DNA from: Loripinus fragilis | Lineage: Eukaryota > Mollusca > Bivalvia > Lucinida > Lucinidae | NCBI GenBank assembly: GCA_964019695.1 | Contig: OZ026515.1 | Coordinates: forward strand, 42,523,994 to 42,587,993 | Length of the DNA: 64,000 nt | Direction: 5' to 3' | Shown: positions 47,900 through 59,539 of the stretch, in pieces | Position numbering within the stretch: the first letter of the stretch is position 1 | How the letters are laid out: every line of letters begins with the position of its first letter | The notes under the pieces: generated by a model | Seen by the model: the letters and a program-made list of their open reading frames with translations, nothing else | Databases searched by the model: none | Told to the model about the DNA's origin: nothing | Made by a program: the position numbers and the translations under genes

Positions 47900-48790
47900 T
47901 ATATAGTTTTGGCGTCTTCTGTGCCTCCGTCCATCCATTCCGTCCACACTTTTTGTCAGTCCGGAACCATATCTCAGTACCTATTGGTCAGATTTGATGC
48001 ATTCTTGTTTTAAATGATTAGTACCATGAACTCTCTATATCCTACAAGTTTCCTCAAAATTGACGCCTTAACACTTGAGTTATTGCCCTTGTCTTAGTAT
48101 AGGCAATTATAATGCAAAACCTATATTAGCTTTTTTGTGTAATGAGTTTCACATTTCCTCAAAGCTATTATATTTAACAACTTCTCACTATAGATCATGA
48201 TTGCCAAGTGCCTGTAGATAAGCATGGCAGTGTCAAAATTTTACCCCAGTGGTCATAGGTCAAATATTTAAATTTCGCAATAACTAAGGCAGTTGTCAAT
48301 ATTTTTTGCTGAAATTTTGCCTGCAGTCAGAGGAGAAATAGATATGAAACATATCAAACTGGATTTTAGTTTGAAGGCCTGGTTCAGATCCTCTGGGGTG
48401 GACTTAGGGAAATTAAAGGGAATTGAGCACAGAGCACCATGAAAGCAAATATGCTGTCCTTACACACACCCTCGACCCCTGGGGTTAGGTCAAAAGGTCA
48501 ATTTCTTTTTATTTTTTGAAAGTGGTCATGTTGCATCTCAAATTAAAGTGAAATAAGTGTAGACCAACATATAAGGTAACACTTTGAATTTTACACACAC
48601 CCTTGACCTCTGTGGTTGGGTTTAAAGGTCAGATATTGAAATTGTGTAGATGTAAGTATATTTTTTTTATTAAACTAAGCACTAAAACATACTTGACAGG
48701 CGTTTGTTATGATCTGAATGATACCGAAGTTGAACTTAGGGTTTAGATAAATGGGATTTATGTTTTGTGATTTACATGTTTCTCTAAAAT
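47900..48790. repeat. GAAGTCGGAGGG repeat, single-unit copy
   Basis: Contains one 'ccatatctcagtacctattg' unit, then the same downstream sequence as 17930-18450 ('aattataatgcaaaacc', 'gcaataacta', 'gacccctggggtt'). The contrast with the five-unit copy shows the 150-bp unit is amplified only at 17181-17930. Confidence 0.75.
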
Positions 48791-48850
48791 AACCCATCGT
48801 CGGGGAAATAAATTCGACGAATTTGTCATGTTTTATATTTGGTCTTAATA

Positions 48851-49651
48851 CATTGAAGGACTTTAAAAACGCAAAAATTGAAATTCATAATATTTAATAA
48901 CTTTTAATGTATCAATTTTATTGAGATTTGGCAAAAATGAACATCAATATATCAACAAAACCTGTTTTAAATTTATGTCAAAATAATAAAAAATGTTAGA
49001 GCATCAGTCCACCAAATAACAATACCCTATGATTCTAAAGTTACAATTTTAAATTTGTCTAGAAATTGGATACGATTTTAAGTTATTGTGATAAAATATT
49101 TTTTATTAAAAATCAGAAACAAATTACCCTTGGAGCCCTACTATTTGTCTGGCACTGACAGTAGCCGGCCGCAACTGATATCCTAGATGTAAATATGGTC
49201 GATACACAATCGACATAAGTTGCCTATTAACGTCGGTCGCCATTCTTAGCTGACCAGTCCTGCGGCGCTCTTTAACTTTCCGCTTAACCTGGTAACAATC
49301 TCTGAGGCTCTGTATAGTTGACAGATGGCAATTATGATATCTGACGTCAGAAAAACGCACCCCCAATTGCGCCAGATCGTTCATGTTCCGACAAACGTGG
49401 CATGAATACAAGCTACATGTGAAATGATTGAATGTTTTGCTTCATTAATTTGTGGGGACGCCACATGCAAAACATAGTAAACCTGCAAATCGTAGCTGGT
49501 GGTGACCAGTGTCTTTAAAAACACAAGCATTGGGTATAGATAGAAGCAGAGTGTCGTTACCATCCGCTTTTATCTGTTAAAGAAGGCTAAAAATGTTCTG
49601 GATGCAAAAAATAATAATTTTCATTTTTTTTGTTTTTTAAGTCCTTCAGTG
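48851..49651 (-). mobile_element. Deleted Tc1-like transposon
   Basis: Inverted ends CATTGAAGGACTTTAAAAA and TTTTTTAAGTCCTTCAGTG with TA outside both (48849-48850, 49652-49653). At 801 bp it is about half the usual length. Confidence 0.82.
49124..49411 (-). pseudogene. Tc1-like transposase fragment
   Basis: A 95-codon reverse frame with the look of the N-terminal paired DNA-binding region of Tc1-type transposases: DLAQLGVRFSDV, then RRRTGQLRMATDVNRQL and ATVSARQIVGLQG. The catalytic DDE part is missing, so it cannot encode an active enzyme. It lies inside inverted ends of the right type. The assignment is by pattern only. Confidence 0.65.
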
Positions 49652-49745
49652 TATGTGAGATTATAAGAACTGGTGCCCTTATATGGTTAAATATGGTATT
49701 GATTTCAATATGGTTAATACAACATTAGATTACAGGGCTTTAGTT

Positions 49746-49981
49746 AACCCTTAAAGCGCCAAGAAAAAAATTGCATTTGAAAATTTTGTCTGCTGAAGTG
49801 GTCTGCTGCAAACAATTGCCTAACATTACTGCCGAATTAAGTATAGAAGCAAACAGGGTGGATCCAGAACAGACTGCTCATATAGGAGCAGCCTGATCTG
49901 GGTCCACACTGTTTGCCAAAGAGGCGACTTAAACATTTCAGCAGATGAGTTTTGTTGCGATTGGCGCATTAAGGGTTAAGA
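49746..49981. mobile_element. Foldback MITE A copy
   Basis: Ends 'cccttaaagcgccaag' and 'ttggcgcattaaggg'. Core 'agactgctcatataggagca'. Confidence 0.82.
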
Positions 49982-50214
49982 GTGCGTAAAGGAAAAATAA
50001 TTTTCTTATTTCTCAACCGAAACATATGTTGTGAGCACCCAAAACATATGCTAAAAAGTATGTGTAAGAAAATATTAACAATTTTACGCTGAAATTTTTT
50101 GTTTATCGAAACCTGTGGATTAATTGGTTTATTATTTATCATCCTTTATTTGCTTACAATGTATGTATTTTGTATATCATTTGTAGTTATTGAATGAAAT
50201 ATGTTTAAACTAAA

Positions 50215-50600
50215 TTTATCATGCTTATAAAAGTTGAAATGCCAACATTAACATGATAAATACAACATCTGAGAGTTTGAAAGCAAGAAAATTCTTTATC
50301 AGCATTTTAGTTTTTATGAGTTGAGCATGAAAAAAGTTCTATAACCTTGAGGCAAGGTTGATAATCTGTTATGGACTGCAGCAGATGGGCCTGAAACATG
50401 CTCAACTTTTATGAAAAATTCTTTCAGGCATACCATCAAAGTGTCAAACAACTTGGATCCAGATCAGGCCCGACATCAATCCATCATTGCAAATAAAAAA
50501 AGAAACATCGGCCAGCACATGAGATTTTGGTTGATCTACTTATCCCATCAGGGAACATCCAAGGCTCATACAAGCATGTGCTTTATTGCAGGCATTTAAA
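50215..50600. repeat. Half copies of MITEs E, C and D
   Basis: 50215-50350 has the right half of MITE E. 50440-50490 has 'acttggatccagatcaggcc' (family C arm). 50505-50600 has part of family D ('cacatgagattttgg'). Confidence 0.55.
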
Positions 50601-50641
50601 GGAGGCTTTAGCGCATATGCTATAAGTGCCAAAATTATGTT

Positions 50642-50852
50642 CAGTAAAACCTGTGTGAAACGTCCACTCAAAAATAGACAAAACAAAGATCTTATTGACA
50701 ACTGGTAGCTTAATGAAGGTCGAAAGTATTGCAGAATGCTCCCATTGGAGCATTCTGCAATACTTTTGACCTGCATTAAGCGATAATTTGGTATTGAAAA
50801 CCAATTTTCGGTCTTTTTGAGAGTGGCTGTATTACACAGGTTTTACTGTATG
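50642..50852. mobile_element. Foldback MITE, family F (CAGTAAAACCTG)
   Basis: Ends 'cagtaaaacctgtgt' and 'cacaggttttactg'. The centre is a near-perfect palindrome 'gcagaatgctcc' / 'ggagcattctgc'. Other copies: 57818-58025, 62925-63133, and half at 22556-22655. Confidence 0.85.
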
Positions 50853-50937
50853 CTTGCCGACATACTTTTCATTGTTGACTTTTGCTGCAAGTAAAAGGGG
50901 TTAGGAAGCTCTAAGGGTTAATTTTGTCCTTTTCCAG

Positions 50938-51069
50938 GTATGATTAAGAATGACTGCCCCAAGATCGGAGGCTTTGGGGACTGTGACGTAAACGAATGTA
51001 ACAGAGATACACCATGTGTTCAGGGGAAGGTTTGCTGCTCCAATGGTTGTGGTATGGAATGCAAAACAA
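50938..51069 (+). CDS. Exon 10: WAP (four-disulfide core) domain
   Basis: Acceptor 'ttgtccttttccag', donor 'gtaagt'. It is 132 bp and phase 1-1. All eight WAP cysteines are present: C-x8-C-x4-C-x5-C-x5-C-C-x3-C-x3-C, with CPKIGGFGDC at the start, CNRDTPC in the centre and VCCSNGCGMEC at the end. WAP domains are secreted and disulfide-rich. Known members include protease inhibitors, antimicrobial proteins and molluscan shell matrix proteins. No inhibitory loop can be assigned here. This is the most confidently recognised domain of the gene and supports an extracellular location for the whole product. Confidence 0.93.
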
Positions 51070-51175
51070 GTAAGTAGCTTTCTTTTCTCTTTTTTACCAA
51101 CCCATTTCAGCCCAATGGAATTTTCCATAAAGATACATACAATAAAGGCAGTATGGTCTATTTTACTGTATATAT

Positions 51176-51391
51176 TAACCCTTAAAGCGCCAATCACGAC
51201 TGCAGCAGACGACAAATTTTGCAACATTTCCCATAATTTTTGAAAGAAATAAGGAATGATATTTCATGAGAATCGTCTGCCAGCAGACGATTCTCATTAA
51301 ATACCATAACTTATTTGTTAATTTTGAAAAAGTGGCAAAATTTGAAATTGTCGTCTGCTGCAAATTATAGGTGGCGCTTTATGGGTGAAGG
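51176..51391. mobile_element. Foldback MITE A2, after exon 10
   Basis: Ends 'aacccttaaagcgccaat' and 'ggcgctttatgggt'. Core 'gaatcgtctgccagcagacg'. It begins about 110 bp after exon 10. Confidence 0.83.
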
Positions 51392-51636
51392 GATCACAGG
51401 TTGTAATTTCCCAAAAAATATTGAATTTCTTTCTCTGGAAATCGATTTTGTCTTAGGCAGTTCAGGCCCTGATGCATTTCATCTGGGTCTTTACTATTTG
51501 CCATAGTACCCATCTAAGGGTTTCCAGTACTCAAAGGGTCACATCACAAAAAGACCACATTTACATGCATTTATAACTGCACACTGAGTTCTTAATGTGT
51601 TGTTTACACTATGATGAGTTTTTCATTTAATCTAGT

Positions 51637-52350
51637 GTTTTAATCACTGTGTTGTGTCTTTGAGCAAGACACTTTTTACCCTGCTTAGTACTGGTTCAAC
51701 CCAGGAAGACAGGAAATCGTCCCGACATGACTGAAAAATTGTTGACTGGGATGTAAAGCATCAAAACAAACAAAGCGGACCATGTCTATTGATAATAACG
51801 AGTACCTGACCAGGCCCCCAGATAAGGGTGCGTAATGAAAAATTATTTTCTTATTTCTCGACCAAAACATATGTTGTGGTTACTCAAAAGAACCGTCTCA
51901 CTGAGACGGTTCTTTTGAGCACCCAAAACATATGTTTAAACTGATGGATAAGAAAATAATCTCAATTTTATCTGAATTTTTTTTTGCTTAACTGGCCCTA
52001 TGCCTGACCCCAGGAGATGAGTTGAAATCCACCAGGTCATTACATATACGGTAGCTTCCTATATTGTAGGTGCCAGACATACAGTGATGCCCTGAAAGAT
52101 TCATTTTTCCCTAGAAGTATTCACCATTGTAATAGCCTGTCTCCATTTGTGGTTGCAGCACAAACCCACAGAGGAGTTTAGGACCCTGATTTAAATGAAA
52201 TTTCGAGGGAGCGCATAGAATCAGTGGTAGAGTGCTTGACTCGAGATGGAGGGGCCATGGGTTTGAGCCTCACCGGCATCACTGCATTGTGTCCTTGAGC
52301 AAGAACATTAATCCTAGCTTTGTACTGGTACAACCCAGGAAGACCAGTCC
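51637..52350. mobile_element. SINE-1b, MITE G and truncated SINE-1
   Basis: 51637-51774 is the 3' half of SINE-1b. 51826-51996 is MITE G, with ends 'aaaacatatgttgtgg' / 'acccaaaacatatgttt' and core 'aagaaccgtctcactgagac'. 52206-52350 is a SINE-1 with a shortened tail. Other MITE G copies: 56640-56805 and 58340-58512. Confidence 0.75.
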
Positions 52351-52599
52351 CTTTATAAAATAAGATATTAATCTTGTTAGAAAGATATCTCAAAAGTGCT
52401 TTAGCTCCACTTGTTATTTAGTATACTGATTTGTACTAAGGAGTAGGTGTTTGGTTGGAATCCATAAAAAATGAATAGTTATGCCCCTTTTTAGACTGGC
52501 TTTTTTCCAACTTCTGACCTCTTGACCTAGAATGGTGATTTTGGTGTTTTATGAGGATTCAAGCCTAGTGTCCTCTTTATGGGACATCAACAAACAGTG

Positions 52600-52790
52600 A
52601 AGAACCAGTTTAGATGCTGCATTATGCAGCGTCTGATCAGGTTCTACACTGTTTCCTTGCAGAATGTACTTTTAAAATTTAATGAAAAATGAAAAATAGC
52701 ACCCAACAACCCTTCAAATGGAAATGGACTGATCCACTTGATAAGGGTGGGAAATTCTATTAGGCATACATGGGTGAATTCTGCTTTCGT
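52600..52790. repeat. Repeat shared with intron 7 start
   Basis: Shares 'tggaaatggactg' and 'ggtgggaaat' with 26755-26900, plus the 'ctgatcagg' arm. It ends about 110 bp before exon 11. Confidence 0.55.
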
Positions 52791-52896
52791 AATTTCACAT
52801 CAGTTTATTTCAATGTTATTGCCCTTGGTTCAATCATATTCTGCCGTTGGTCGCCAAACGGCGACATTGGCAGCGAAAGAGTTAATTGTTTTTCAG

Positions 52897-53014
52897 ACAT
52901 GAGTGTGTGTAACAGCGTGGAAGATATGATAGAGTTCTCAAACCAGGCACCAGACTGTCAACAAATATTTGGTAATCTTGTAACACCTAATTTGCCTGAC
53001 CAACAGATTTGTAG
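52897..53014 (+). CDS. Exon 11: helical six-Cys module H2, N-terminal half
   Basis: Acceptor 'gttaattgtttttcag', donor 'gtaagc'. It is 118 bp, phase 1 in and phase 2 out, exactly the length and phases of exon 14. It encodes NMSVC, Cys 2 after x15 (APDC) and Cys 3 after x17 (QQIC). It is homologous in position and pattern to exons 4 and 14. The joined codon with exon 12 is AGC (Ser). The upstream open frame beginning at 52770 is intronic. Confidence 0.86.
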
Positions 53015-53039
53015 GTAAGCTCCTAACCCTTCGTTTGAA

Positions 53040-56000
53040 AAATATTTTAATCAGGGTTCCCACAAGCTCTAGAAGTCATGGAAAACATGGAAAATCAGTA
53101 AAAAAAAGGTTCCTTGCATGGAAAAATCATGGAATTTTGTGAAATAGTTCGACGAAACCACCAGTAGCCAGAAAACTAGCTGTCGCTCACTTGCATGTCC
53201 AACAGCTGGTTTTCTGGCTACTGGTGGTTTCAAGTTTTAATTATTTCAAAATGCATCCATGGTCAACATGCATGCTGTTGTTGCTGCATTCCGCATTTAT
53301 GCTCAGTGTGGTGAAGATACTGCTAAAATGAGATGTTGGAGGCTGTGCATTAAATAGTCATGGAAATACGGTAAATCTTGTATTAGTTCGTACAGCAATA
53401 AAAAAAATATTTTTCTCTATGTACGAACTCTTAAAAATTATTTTCTGAGAAAATGTCACTGTACGAACTAATAAAATGAAATCCCGATGATCGCTAAAAG
53501 TGTGCGAAATTTGTCCAGAGGGAGGGATTTTGGTGTATATTTTAAGCCTAGTCTTATATGTGTCTGATACATGATGAAAGACTGAAACCAAGCATAGTTG
53601 ACTAAAAGTCATGATAATCATTGTGTCTCAACAAATCCTTTGTTTTTCACTAAGATTCTAAGACGTGCGATCCCTGAATAATTTACATACACATCGAACT
53701 TATTCTTTCATCCGAAGGTCTGCTAGCTCTACAACATAAAGCAGCAATTATTGAGCCATGATTACATCATGTAGATTCTCATGTGAGGATCCAGAGTGGG
53801 GATAGGGGGTCCGGACCCCCCTGGATGGGTTTCTATAGAAATTAGCATTTGGACCCCCCCCCCCACCCTGGAAAAATTTGGTCCCCTGGAAAATGTTGGA
53901 CCCCCTCTGGATCCTTGGAAAAGTATAGTTTTCTCTATAAAACCATTGGACCCCCATTGTAAAATAAGTTGAGGACTTAAAAAACAACAACAACAAAAAA
54001 CATCCAGACTGTTTTCTGGCCGTCGGACCTGGACCCCCCCCCCCCCCACCCACTGAAAAAATTCCTGGATCTGCACATGATTCTATTCCAAATGCCCAGA
54101 AAGAGACAGTCAAATATATATGTACAAGATCGGCGCATTTTTTCTGCTTCCCACAACTTACGTTTCAGCGCATGCTTAATCCATGTTCAATGTAGAACCA
54201 GATAAAATATCCAGAATTATGTACCTCTTCATGTTTTCAAGTGTCACTAGTCGAGAAAACCTGTCCTTCGGGATTGCAAGATCAAACCCATGCGCGGATC
54301 CAGAGGGGGGAGTGAGCGAAAGTGGTGAGTTTACAGAAATTGTTTTTTTCATGCAAACTCATGAAAAAGGAGACATCTCCTGGGCGGATTCCATAGGGGG
54401 GGGGGGGGGGAGGCCGTCCGGACCACCCCTGAAAAATCACCAGAAATAGGCTTTCTTAGCATACTGGTCATCACAAAGCTACCAAAGCCATCAGCGAAAC
54501 GCCATTTAAATGGTATTTCGCTAGCCCACTTATAGTGGTGTTTGCATCCTCTCCCCCATCATCAACTAAAAATTAAGAAACTTTATCAAAGATTGACCCC
54601 TCCAATAAAACGTTCTTGATCTGTGCATGTTTTAAGTGCGAAGTCCGCTTTCATGCGACAAGGCCACCACGTGCTACCCAACTCATAAAACAACAACAGC
54701 ACGTAATAGATAGCGGCCGCTTTGATCTTAGCCAGTGACATCATGCAGTCCTTGAGACTTCGACTCTGTCATTTTGTCTGCGGCTGACAATATTAGCAGA
54801 CAAATATCTGGCCCAAGAAAATGTTCAATGTTTTTATTCATAACAAAGGCACTGATAAGAGTGTGTGGTACGCAGGCCGATCTGCAACTTTGTTGGTCTC
54901 ATGCAAGTCGGGGTACATAAAATTTTTTAATAAGTTGGAAGACTTTTCCTTCCAAAAAGACATACAGTAGAACCAATGGAACGTCGGGATGCATACGGTA
55001 AATAAAGCGAATTCTGAGATGCCTCTATTTCTGTTTTCAAATTCACAGCCACCCAGTGGGGCTATTACCTTAAATTAAGGAATGTACCTCCATCTTCATT
55101 CCTGGCAGTTAGCAGTTAAGGCACTGACAATTTTCCGCGGATGCGAAGGCTCGTCTGAGCCTTCGCTGCTCGCATATGCGATAGGTACCACAAGCTCATG
55201 AACTGGCTTATTTCATGAAAATACCAATGTAAATATTAAATTCATCAAGACCTAGAATCATGCTACAATCAAATTATTTCCTGGTATGTGCGTCTGTGCG
55301 TACACGATTTCGGTAATACACTCGTAGGACCTTCCGTATGCAGTTACATGAGAACAGCAAGACACGCCACGATCGGCTCAACTGTTTGTCAAAATGTTCC
55401 ATTTTGAGGAATCTGAGGTTTCTATAGGAATAGCCGTTATTACATTTAATATTTACACTTAGATAACCACCGGACTTGTATGAAGTTGATATTCAAGTAT
55501 TTAAAACACACCATATGTAGATGTCTAGAATTTTATTTGGTACTTTTCAAACTTTATGTTCGTGAGCAGCGAGACCCTGGCAAGATTGCGCAAAAGCACA
55601 TGCTCTCCTGAGCCTTCGCTGATCACATCTGTCATAAGTACCAGCAGGCTATTTACGAAATACCCTGGTGCCAGTTCATAAGGGGCCTTGCGCAAGTTGA
55701 TTTCATGGACGGGTCTGAGCTACACAAGCATAGAAGTGCCCTCCATGTCGCACGCAGCTTGGGTATGTCCGATTCGAGAAGATAAATGACACGGAAACAA
55801 AATGAAACAGTCCATTATTCTACGCACGTGCGACAGTGTATTTGATTTTTGTAATGAATATCTCTGACGCATCGGAGACATAGGCGTGTAAATTTGCATC
55901 CGCCCGCAGTTCATTGAACCTAGCGTTTGTAAATCTTAATATTATTAACATGCGACGTCAATGCTGGATTTACGTTAGCGACCTTAGCCCTTAGATTGAC

Positions 56001-56290
56001 AGGTGGTGTATGTGCATGCGAAAGTTAACATGAAAGTATCGGTGACAGCTACGCTGATTAAAAACAAGCACCAATGAAGGGAAAAAAACGGTGTGTACGA
56101 ACTATTAAAATTTTATATCAGAAAAATAATCATTGTACAAACTAATACATAACATTTTGAGCTGACCAGTCGTGAATAATTTATGGTGTACGAACTATTC
56201 GAGTGTACGAACTAATACAAGATTTACCGTAACATCTTGGATCATGGAAAATTATGGAATTGTGTTTTTGAATTTTTGTGGGAACCCTGT
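53040..56290. repeat. AGGGTTCCCACA repeat split by a 2.86-kb element
   Basis: The left part starts 'cagggttcccacaagctcta' and contains a perfect hairpin 'accaccagtagccagaaaac' / 'ttttctggctactggtggt' (53157-53231). The right part (56230-56290) ends 'ttttgtgggaaccctgtt', the inverted end. The two parts join when the insert is removed. Confidence 0.75.
53369..56229. mobile_element. 2.86-kb TA-flanked inverted-repeat element
   Basis: Termini CGGTAAATCTTGTATTAGTT and its inverted copy at the right, continuing to 'cgtacactcga'-type repeats of 'gtacgaact'. TA flanks both ends (53367-53368, 56230-56231). Extra 'gtacgaactaataaa' blocks lie subterminally (53450-53475, 56095-56160). The interior holds C/G-run repeats at 53780-54070 and 54290-54430 and no transposase frame. 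Confidence 0.8.
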
Positions 56291-56589
56291 TATTTGATAA
56301 ATACCTATTACATGTTGTACCTTAAAACCGAATAGTCTTGCGGTGCCAAATTTTTGTGGTTTTACTTGAAAAACATGACAATAAATATTCACGTTTTTTA
56401 ATTTTCACGGTCTTTTATACCTGCAAAAAGTATAACTGTGAATGTTCCGTGAAGTGCCTCACGAGCAAGTATTCATGTAGTCGTTCATTTACGTGGGTTG
56501 AAACTAGGCTTATGTCATCTGCTGTTTAAATGTTGTCTGTTTATTTCATCTGCTGCATATTGTTGCTAACATTATTTGACTAATGTCAG

Positions 56590-56810
56590 TATAGATCAAA
56601 CAGTTTGGACCCAGATCAGACTGCTCCTTTTTGGAATTTTTTTTTTTTATTTCTCAATCAAAACCTAAGTTGTGGGTACTCAAAAGAAACTGTCTCAATG
56701 AGACTGTTCTTTTGAGTACCCAAAACACATGTTTAAATTGATGGGTAAAGAAATAGATGCAATTTTAGGTGCACAAACTATCCTTAACTGGACCTATGAC
56801 TTTTGTTGTG
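56590..56810. mobile_element. MITE G copy next to exon 12
   Basis: Core 'aagaaactgtctcaatgaga' palindrome with 'aaaacctaagttgtgggtac' / 'gtacccaaaacacatgttt' arms. It begins with a stray MITE A arm ('ggacccagatcagactgctc') and ends about 35 bp before exon 12. Confidence 0.75.
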
Positions 56811-56842
56811 ATTATCACCAAGGGTTAACCTGTTCCTTTCAG

Positions 56843-57021
56843 CTCATTCTGGGAAGGAATTGAGTGTCTGGCAGAAGCCTATACTGATGACTATGAGGAG
56901 CAATGCCATGATCGAATGATGCTGATGTTGAACTCTAGACCTATTGAATCGTTCGGGAAAATCTTACACGTCATTGACCCTAGCCTAGAGATTGATTTTA
57001 ATCCTTTGGACTGCCATCAAG
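56843..57021 (+). CDS. Exon 12: helical six-Cys module H2, C-terminal half
   Basis: Acceptor 'tgttcctttcag', donor 'gtttgt'. It is 179 bp, phase 2 in and phase 1 out. It reads SSFWEGIECLAEAY, then Cys 5 after x12 (EEQCHDRM) and Cys 6 after x35 (LDCHQ). FWxGIECLAE aligns well with exon 5 (MWPGLECLAE), so H1 and H2 are the closest pair. The donor is a less standard 'gtttgt', but the homologous Cys 6 position and the in-frame join to exon 13 support it. A palindromic MITE lies just upstream in intron 11. Confidence 0.88.
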
Positions 57022-57234
57022 GTTTGTTTAGTTCATTTATCAGTTACCTCTCATATTAACTGCATGTTGCCTGATAAATGTTGTCTATCTCAGGGCATGT
57101 ACCTTTATCAGGTTATGATGATGTTGCACTTTTTGAATGACGTCTCTAATGACGATGAATCAACACAAAACTCAAAAATTACATCATAATCGCTAGTTTG
57201 AAGAGTGAAACAATGGGTAAACTGATAAATAGAA

Positions 57235-57390
57235 TACCAGGTTCATGTCTTTTGATATCAAGTTAACCAGGCTCGGCTTGGAGAGTGCATGTTGAATGGC
57301 CCGGCAAGCCTCGCGATGTCAACAGGCGTTCGCGAACCCTTGCCTGGTAAACTTGATATCAAAAGACACTCACCTAGTATTCTCTATGTA
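57235..57390. repeat. Inverted repeat with GGGCCATTCAACATG-type interior
   Basis: Arms 'tgtcttttgatatcaagtt' and 'aacttgatatcaaaagaca' are perfect inverted copies, with an inner 'ccaggc' / 'gcctgg' pair. It is GC-richer than its surroundings. Confidence 0.7.
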
Positions 57391-57487
57391 CCTGGTTTGT
57401 CCTAATCCTCATAAGTTTTTCAAAAGTTCCTCACTGCTTAGAAATGTTTCAATCTAGGAATACATCCCAACATGGCCAAAAAATTGC

Positions 57488-58165
57488 AGGAGTTGTGAGT
57501 TCAGTCCCAGCCCAGTCACAGGGAGCGCAGTGGCTCAGTGGTAGAGTGCTTAAGTAGAGACTGTGGGACCACGGGTTTGAGCCTCATCAGTGTCACAGTG
57601 TTGTGGTCCTTGAGCAAGACACATTTATCCTAGCTTTGTACTGGTTCAACCCAGGAAGACCCGTCCCTGTTTAACTGAAAGATTGTTGATGGGAGGTAAA
57701 GAATAAAATTAAACAATCAAAACCAGCCCAGCCCCATACTTTTGAGGAGAGTGATCACAGTCATTCTCCTCCTTCCACTGATTCTAGAAGGGCTGTTGTC
57801 AGGTCCAACTGAAAGTACTGTAAATCCTGTGCAAAACTGCCATTCAAAACCAGACAAAACAAAGGTCTTAATGACAACTGGTAGCTTAATGAAGGTCGAA
57901 AGTATTGCAGAATGCTCGCTTTGGAGTATTCTTCAATACTTTTGACCTGCATTAAGAGATAATTGGTCTTGAAAACCAATTTTCTGTCTTTTGAGAGTGT
58001 CTGTTTTACACAGGTTTTACTGTATGTGCACAAAATACTGGTTAACCCCTTAGTCTAAGCTTGCCCAGAAAAAAGCGTGATTAGGTTTACTGACCGTCTC
58101 AACATGACCATAGCTGTTGACTGGGACATTAAACCACAAACCAAACAAGCAAACAAAACAAAAAT
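57488..58165 (+). mobile_element. SINE-2 interrupted by SINE-1 and MITE F
   Basis: SINE-2 parts at 57488-57515, 57723-57817 and 58026-58165 read in order. SINE-1 (57521-57722) is flanked by CCAGCCCAG. MITE F (57818-58025) carries its usual CTGTAAA...TTTACTG ends. Confidence 0.8.
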
Positions 58166-58339
58166 CTAGAGGGACAAGGGGCATTTTTTGTCCAGAAAAA
58201 AAAGAGAAAGAAATCTAAACATTCTTGTGGATCAACTAGAATATACACCAACAGGCTATGAATAATGAGTTAAGCTTACATGCACAGCTATCAAAGGCTA
58301 GAAATCAAGCTTTTGGACTGATCTTTATAACTACTACAG

Positions 58340-58512
58340 GCCTCCAGATGATTTTTTTTCTTATTTCTCAACCAAAACATATGTTGTGGGTACTCAAATG
58401 AACCGTCTCGATGAGACGGTTCTTTTGCGCAACAAAAATATATGTTTAAACTGATAGGTAAGAAAAAAATCATTATTTTACGCTAATTTTTTTTGCTTAA
58501 CTGGCCCTTTGA
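58340..58512. mobile_element. MITE G copy
   Basis: Arms 'caaccaaaacatatgttgtg' / 'caacaaaaatatatgttt'. Core 'gaaccgtctcgatgagacgg'. Confidence 0.78.
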
Positions 58513-58611
58513 CTACTACCATACTGTAGGTGTACAAGCAGTAAAGGCTCGGACGTCTCACTTTTGTGATAAGCAAGAGAAAATCTCACATTTGGCTCAT
58601 ATTATGCCTTA

Positions 58612-59045
58612 GCCCTTCGCCTGCTATGAAAAAAAACTGCATCTGAAATGTCGTCTTCTGAAGTCATCCACTGCATGTAAATTCTTATGACAAGGACTAA
58701 AATCGACATTTAAACAAACAGTGTGGACCCAGATCAGACTCCTCCTAGAGGAGCAGTCTGATCTGGGTCCACACTGTTTGATACAGAGACGCTTTAAATG
58801 GACTAACAGATGATGGGAGTGCAGTGGCTCAGTGGTAGAGTGCTTGACTCTAGAATGAGGGGCCACGGGTTCGAGCCACACCGGGGACACTGCGTTGTGG
58901 TCCTTGAGCAAGACACATTTATCCTAGCTTAGTACATGTTCAACCCAGGAAGACCCGTCCCTGTTTAACTGAAAGATTGTTGATGGGACGTAAAGAATCA
59001 AATCAAACAAACAAAAGATGATACAACAGACAATATTTTGTGTTA
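58612..59045. mobile_element. MITE A copy with nested SINE-1
   Basis: The core 'gtgtggacccagatcagact' / 'agtctgatctgggtccacac' is at 58720-58778. SINE-1 at 58815-59015 is flanked by AGATGAT (58808-58814, 59016-59022). The right end of the MITE is lost where the Harbinger-like MITE begins. Confidence 0.82.
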
Positions 59046-59468
59046 GGCCAGAATTTTTTTATTAGTTTATTTACTGGATTTTTTTTCAGATTTAGCGTCG
59101 GAAGGATTGGGGAAAAAAAGCTCTGAAAATGACCAGTTTTTTTTGTTTTTTTTTCAGAGCTTTTTTTTTTTAATATCTCCAGAAAAACAGTAAAACTAGG
59201 AGGTTAGCCAATAGTCTGTATTAAACCTTTAAATATTTCATCATTTTTCTAAAAATCTGGGCAGGACAATCACTTTTAACAGTGTCACTCTCAAAAACCC
59301 ACAGACAGAACCTCAAAAATTAATTATTTTTTTCAACGAAACAAATAATATCAAGAGCTGGTGGATAAAAAAAAAGAAAAAATAGAAATTAAATTTTATT
59401 TTTTCTCTACTTTCCGGAAATTTACAGTAGGAGGGTTTGTAAATCAACTAATGAAAAAAATTCTGGCC
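59046..59468. mobile_element. Harbinger-like MITE, copy 2
   Basis: Ends GGCCAGAATTTTTTTATTAG and CTAATGAAAAAAATTCTGGCC (given in part), with TTA on both sides (59043-59045, 59469-59471). It matches copy 1 (44529-44957) in inverse orientation, including 'tttccggaaa' and 'agctctga' blocks. It ends 70 bp before exon 13. Confidence 0.85.
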
Positions 59469-59539
59469 TTAGCAATGTGGATACTTGCCTATTTCTAGGT
59501 GTTATGATTGATACACTTTTTGTTGTTTTCAAATGACAG

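Noticed and set aside
53748..54113. 121-codon reverse frame with Gly runs
   Set aside because: Derived from C-runs and dispersed 'ggatccag' repeats inside a mobile element.
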